Of a stretch of 33,738 nt of DNA, positions 31,866-33,738 are shown one piece after another (position 1 is the stretch's first letter; the number at the start of each line of letters is the position of its first letter). The position numbers were made by a program, and so were the translations under genes. Source of the DNA: an uncultured Lachnospiraceae bacterium (GTDB lineage: Bacteria; Bacillota; Clostridia; Lachnospirales; Lachnospiraceae); contig CAJUNP010000017.1 in the NCBI GenBank assembly GCA_910587935.1, positions 29,341 to 63,078 of the forward strand, written 5' to 3'. The notes under the pieces are model-generated. The model searched no databases. It worked only from the letters and a program-made list of their open reading frames with translations, and was not told the origin of the DNA.

Positions 31866-33557
31866 TTATAGTTCAAAGGAAACCTTTGCCATTTCGCTTA
31901 TGGAGGTGATTCCGTCCAAAACATATTCCGCGGCGCTCATTCTGAGGGTGTGCATGCCTTCCTTTAATGCCTGTTCTTTTATGTCTTCTGCGCCGCCGTT
32001 CCGGCTGATAATACTCTTTAATCTGGGCGTCATCTCCAAAATCTCATAAACGCCGATCCGCCCGTGATAACCGGTTCCGTCGCACTGCGGACAGCCGCAG
32101 GATTCATAAATCATAACTTCCCTGTCCGCAGGAAGATTCAGGAGTTCTTTTTCCTCTGCCGACGCAGGCTTTTTCTTTTTACACACCGGACAGAGCTTGC
32201 GGACCAGACGCTGGGCAATAACGCCTACAACGGAATCTGCCAGTAAATACGGCGGAATCCCCATATCTTCCAATCGGGTGATCGTACCTGCCGCACTGTT
32301 TGTATGCAATGTACTTACCACCATATGTCCTGTGATCGAAGCCTGAACCGCGATAGTAGCCGTCTCACCGTCACGGATCTCGCCGATCATGATAATATCC
32401 GGGTCCTGTCTTAATATGCTTCGCAGAGCGGAAGCAAAAGTCAGATTCGCTTTTGTATTCACCTGTACCTGGTTGATTCCGTCAATATTGGCTTCCACAG
32501 GGTCTTCTACCGTGATAATATTCACTTCTCCCGTGTTTAATTCGCTGAGAGCCGTGTATAGAGTCGTAGATTTACCGCTTCCGGTAGGCCCCGTTACCAG
32601 AATAATTCCATGAGGATTACTTAAAATGCGGTTAAACTGCTTCAGCTCCGCCGGCTTTAATCCCAGCTGGCTTTTCTCACGGGTCAGTGCGTTCTTGGAC
32701 GTTAAACGCATTACGATTTTCTCACCGAACACAGTGGGAAGTATGGACACACGGATATCGTATTCCATACGGTCCACCACCTGGGTAATACGCCCGTCCT
32801 GAGGCTTTCTTTTCTCGGAAATATCCATTCCGCCGATAATCTTGATTCTGGCCACGATAGCGGACAGGATTCCTCTGTTATAGGTCACCCGTTCGCACAA
32901 AACGCCGTCGATCCTGTACCGGATTCTTACCTGGCGTTCCATAGGTTCAATATGTATATCGGAGGCACGCTGCCTGACTGCCTGATCGATCATCTCCTTG
33001 ACCATTAAAACGATGGGGGAACTGTTAATATCCTCACTGAAAGCGTCTTCCTGCTCCTGCTGGGCCACTCCCTTTTCTTTGGCGTACGCCTCTAACGCCG
33101 ACTTAACCTCACCCTGCCCGTAATATTTATCAAGCGCCAGCATAATGCTGCGCGTAGTGGATACCGCCGGTTCTACCTGTAAATTCGTAATGATGGAGAT
33201 ATCGTCAATGGCATTCATATCCATGGGATCCGCCATGGCAACGCGCAAAACATTCAAATCGGCTCCGTATTCAAAGGGAATCGCCTGATTTTTCTTCAAT
33301 ACGTTCACCGGAACCAGATCAAGAATGGCCTGAGAAATCGTCACATTATTCAGTTCAATCATATCCATGCCAAGCTGATTACTCAACGCCCTGGCAATCG
33401 ATTCATCCGTGACAATACCCTCGTCAATCAGTACTTCTCCAAGCTTGCGCCCGGTTCCCTTTTGCAGGGATAACGCCTTATCCAGTTGTTCTTCGGTTAT
33501 CGTCCGGCTGTTGACCAGCAAATCACCCAGCCGCAGTTTTTTTCTTCCTAAATCCAC
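31866..33557 (-). CDS. pilB: Type IV pilus assembly ATPase PilB (GspE family)
   Basis: PilB is the hexameric cytoplasmic ATPase that drives pilus extension. It is 563 residues. The N-terminal MshEN-like domain has RKLRLGDLLVNSRTITEEQL and GRKLGEVLIDEGIVTDE (about 5-55). MshEN domains can bind c-di-GMP in other proteins; whether this one does is not known. Walker A GPTGSGKST is at 323-331, the Walker B strand DIIMIGEIRD at 387-396, and the His box HMVVSTLHTNSA at 411-422. The tetracysteine zinc site has CPVC (456-459) and CGCPQC (487-492), typical of assembly ATPases and absent from PilT. The start is GTG (33555-33557) with AGGAG 8 bases upstream. It is the first gene of the pilus operon. Confidence 0.97.
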   Translation of the reverse strand: MDLGRKKLRLGDLLVNSRTITEEQLDKALSLQKGTGRKLGEVLIDEGIVTDESIARALSNQLGMDMIELNNVTISQAILDLVPVNVLKKNQAIPFEYGADLNVLRVAMADPMDMNAIDDISIITNLQVEPAVSTTRSIMLALDKYYGQGEVKSALEAYAKEKGVAQQEQEDAFSEDINSSPIVLMVKEMIDQAVRQRASDIHIEPMERQVRIRYRIDGVLCERVTYNRGILSAIVARIKIIGGMDISEKRKPQDGRITQVVDRMEYDIRVSILPTVFGEKIVMRLTSKNALTREKSQLGLKPAELKQFNRILSNPHGIILVTGPTGSGKSTTLYTALSELNTGEVNIITVEDPVEANIDGINQVQVNTKANLTFASALRSILRQDPDIIMIGEIRDGETATIAVQASITGHMVVSTLHTNSAAGTITRLEDMGIPPYLLADSVVGVIAQRLVRKLCPVCKKKKPASAEEKELLNLPADREVMIYESCGCPQCDGTGYHGRIGVYEILEMTPRLKSIISRNGGAEDIKEQALKEGMHTLRMSAAEYVLDGITSISEMAKVSFEL

Positions 33558-33600
33558 AGAATTGTCTCCTGTATCGTTATGTTTTAAATATTATGTCTAT

Positions 33601-33629
33601 ATTCTACACGACAACTAAAGAAAATGCAA
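33601..33629 (-). promoter_or_regulatory. Predicted sigma-A promoter of the pilus operon
   Basis: On the minus strand TTGCAT (33624-33629) and TAGAAT (33601-33606) are separated by exactly 17 bases. The leader to the GTG of pilB is then only about 40 bases. The upstream part of the window (33630-33738) is A/T-rich with no gene; it includes a weak hairpin around AAAAGG...CCTTTT that could end an upstream gene. No c-di-GMP riboswitch fits in the leader. Confidence 0.7.
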
Positions 33630-33738
33630 CGTTTTTGTCTATTTTGTTGAATTTTTAACCGGTTTTTATTTGGTATTCTATTACATGATTAGGTAGTCAA
33701 AAGGGGATTTGTATTTTATCCTTTTTACGATGGGAACT

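Noticed and set aside
33558..33738. c-di-GMP riboswitch before the pilus operon, as in some Clostridia
   Set aside because: The predicted leader is only about 40 bases, and the conserved riboswitch cores are not seen in the visible upstream sequence.

Overview
The window looks like chromosomal DNA from a motile, low-to-moderate-GC Firmicute of the class Clostridia, most likely a Lachnospiraceae (Roseburia/Agathobacter-like). This rests on the fla operon content, a CodY with the Firmicute helix-turn-helix, the topA-codY-flgB order, GGAGG-type ribosome sites and sigma-A-like promoters. No outer-membrane secretin gene is present. Genus-level placement is inference. Every convincing gene lies on the minus strand, so the biological order runs from high to low coordinates.

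Region 1 (about 33.7 to 15.2 kb, minus strand) is an apparent type IV pilus operon. It opens with a sigma-A-like promoter at about 33.6 kb and closes at a hairpin terminator at about 15.2 kb. The order is pilB (assembly ATPase), pilC (platform), pilA (pilin), pilD (prepilin peptidase), a pilM-pilN fusion, pilO, four minor pseudopilin genes (PilV-, PilX/GspK-, GspH- and PilW-like), and last a 1761-residue exported protein. The later proteins have unusually large extracellular parts. The final one carries a two-motif beta/gamma-crystallin-like calcium-binding unit, two further calcium-loop motifs, and several alpha/beta segments resembling class-I amidotransferase (GATase/ThuA) folds. It is the best candidate here for a poorly described system, namely a tip or adhesin complex of a Gram-positive type IV pilus. 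No retraction ATPase (pilT) lies in the window.

Region 2 (15.1 to 12.06 kb) holds topA (DNA topoisomerase I, own promoter) and codY (GTP/branched-chain amino acid sensing repressor, probable own promoter with a small inverted repeat, and a terminator after it).

Region 3 (11.9 kb to the left edge) is the start of the flagellar fla/che-type operon: flgB, flgC, fliE, fliF, fliG, fliH, fliI, fliJ, a MotE-like gene, fliK, flgD, a TIGR02530-type small flagellar gene, and flgE, which runs off the left edge. Together these encode the proximal rod, MS ring, switch, export ATPase complex, hook-length ruler, hook cap and hook. FlgD has an unusual C-terminal helical extension and acidic tail.

No tRNA, rRNA, CRISPR array, insertion sequence or prophage was seen, and no stretch of more than 300 bases lacks a gene. 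The two surface-motility machines flank the nutritional regulator codY, but that this makes one regulatory unit is inference.
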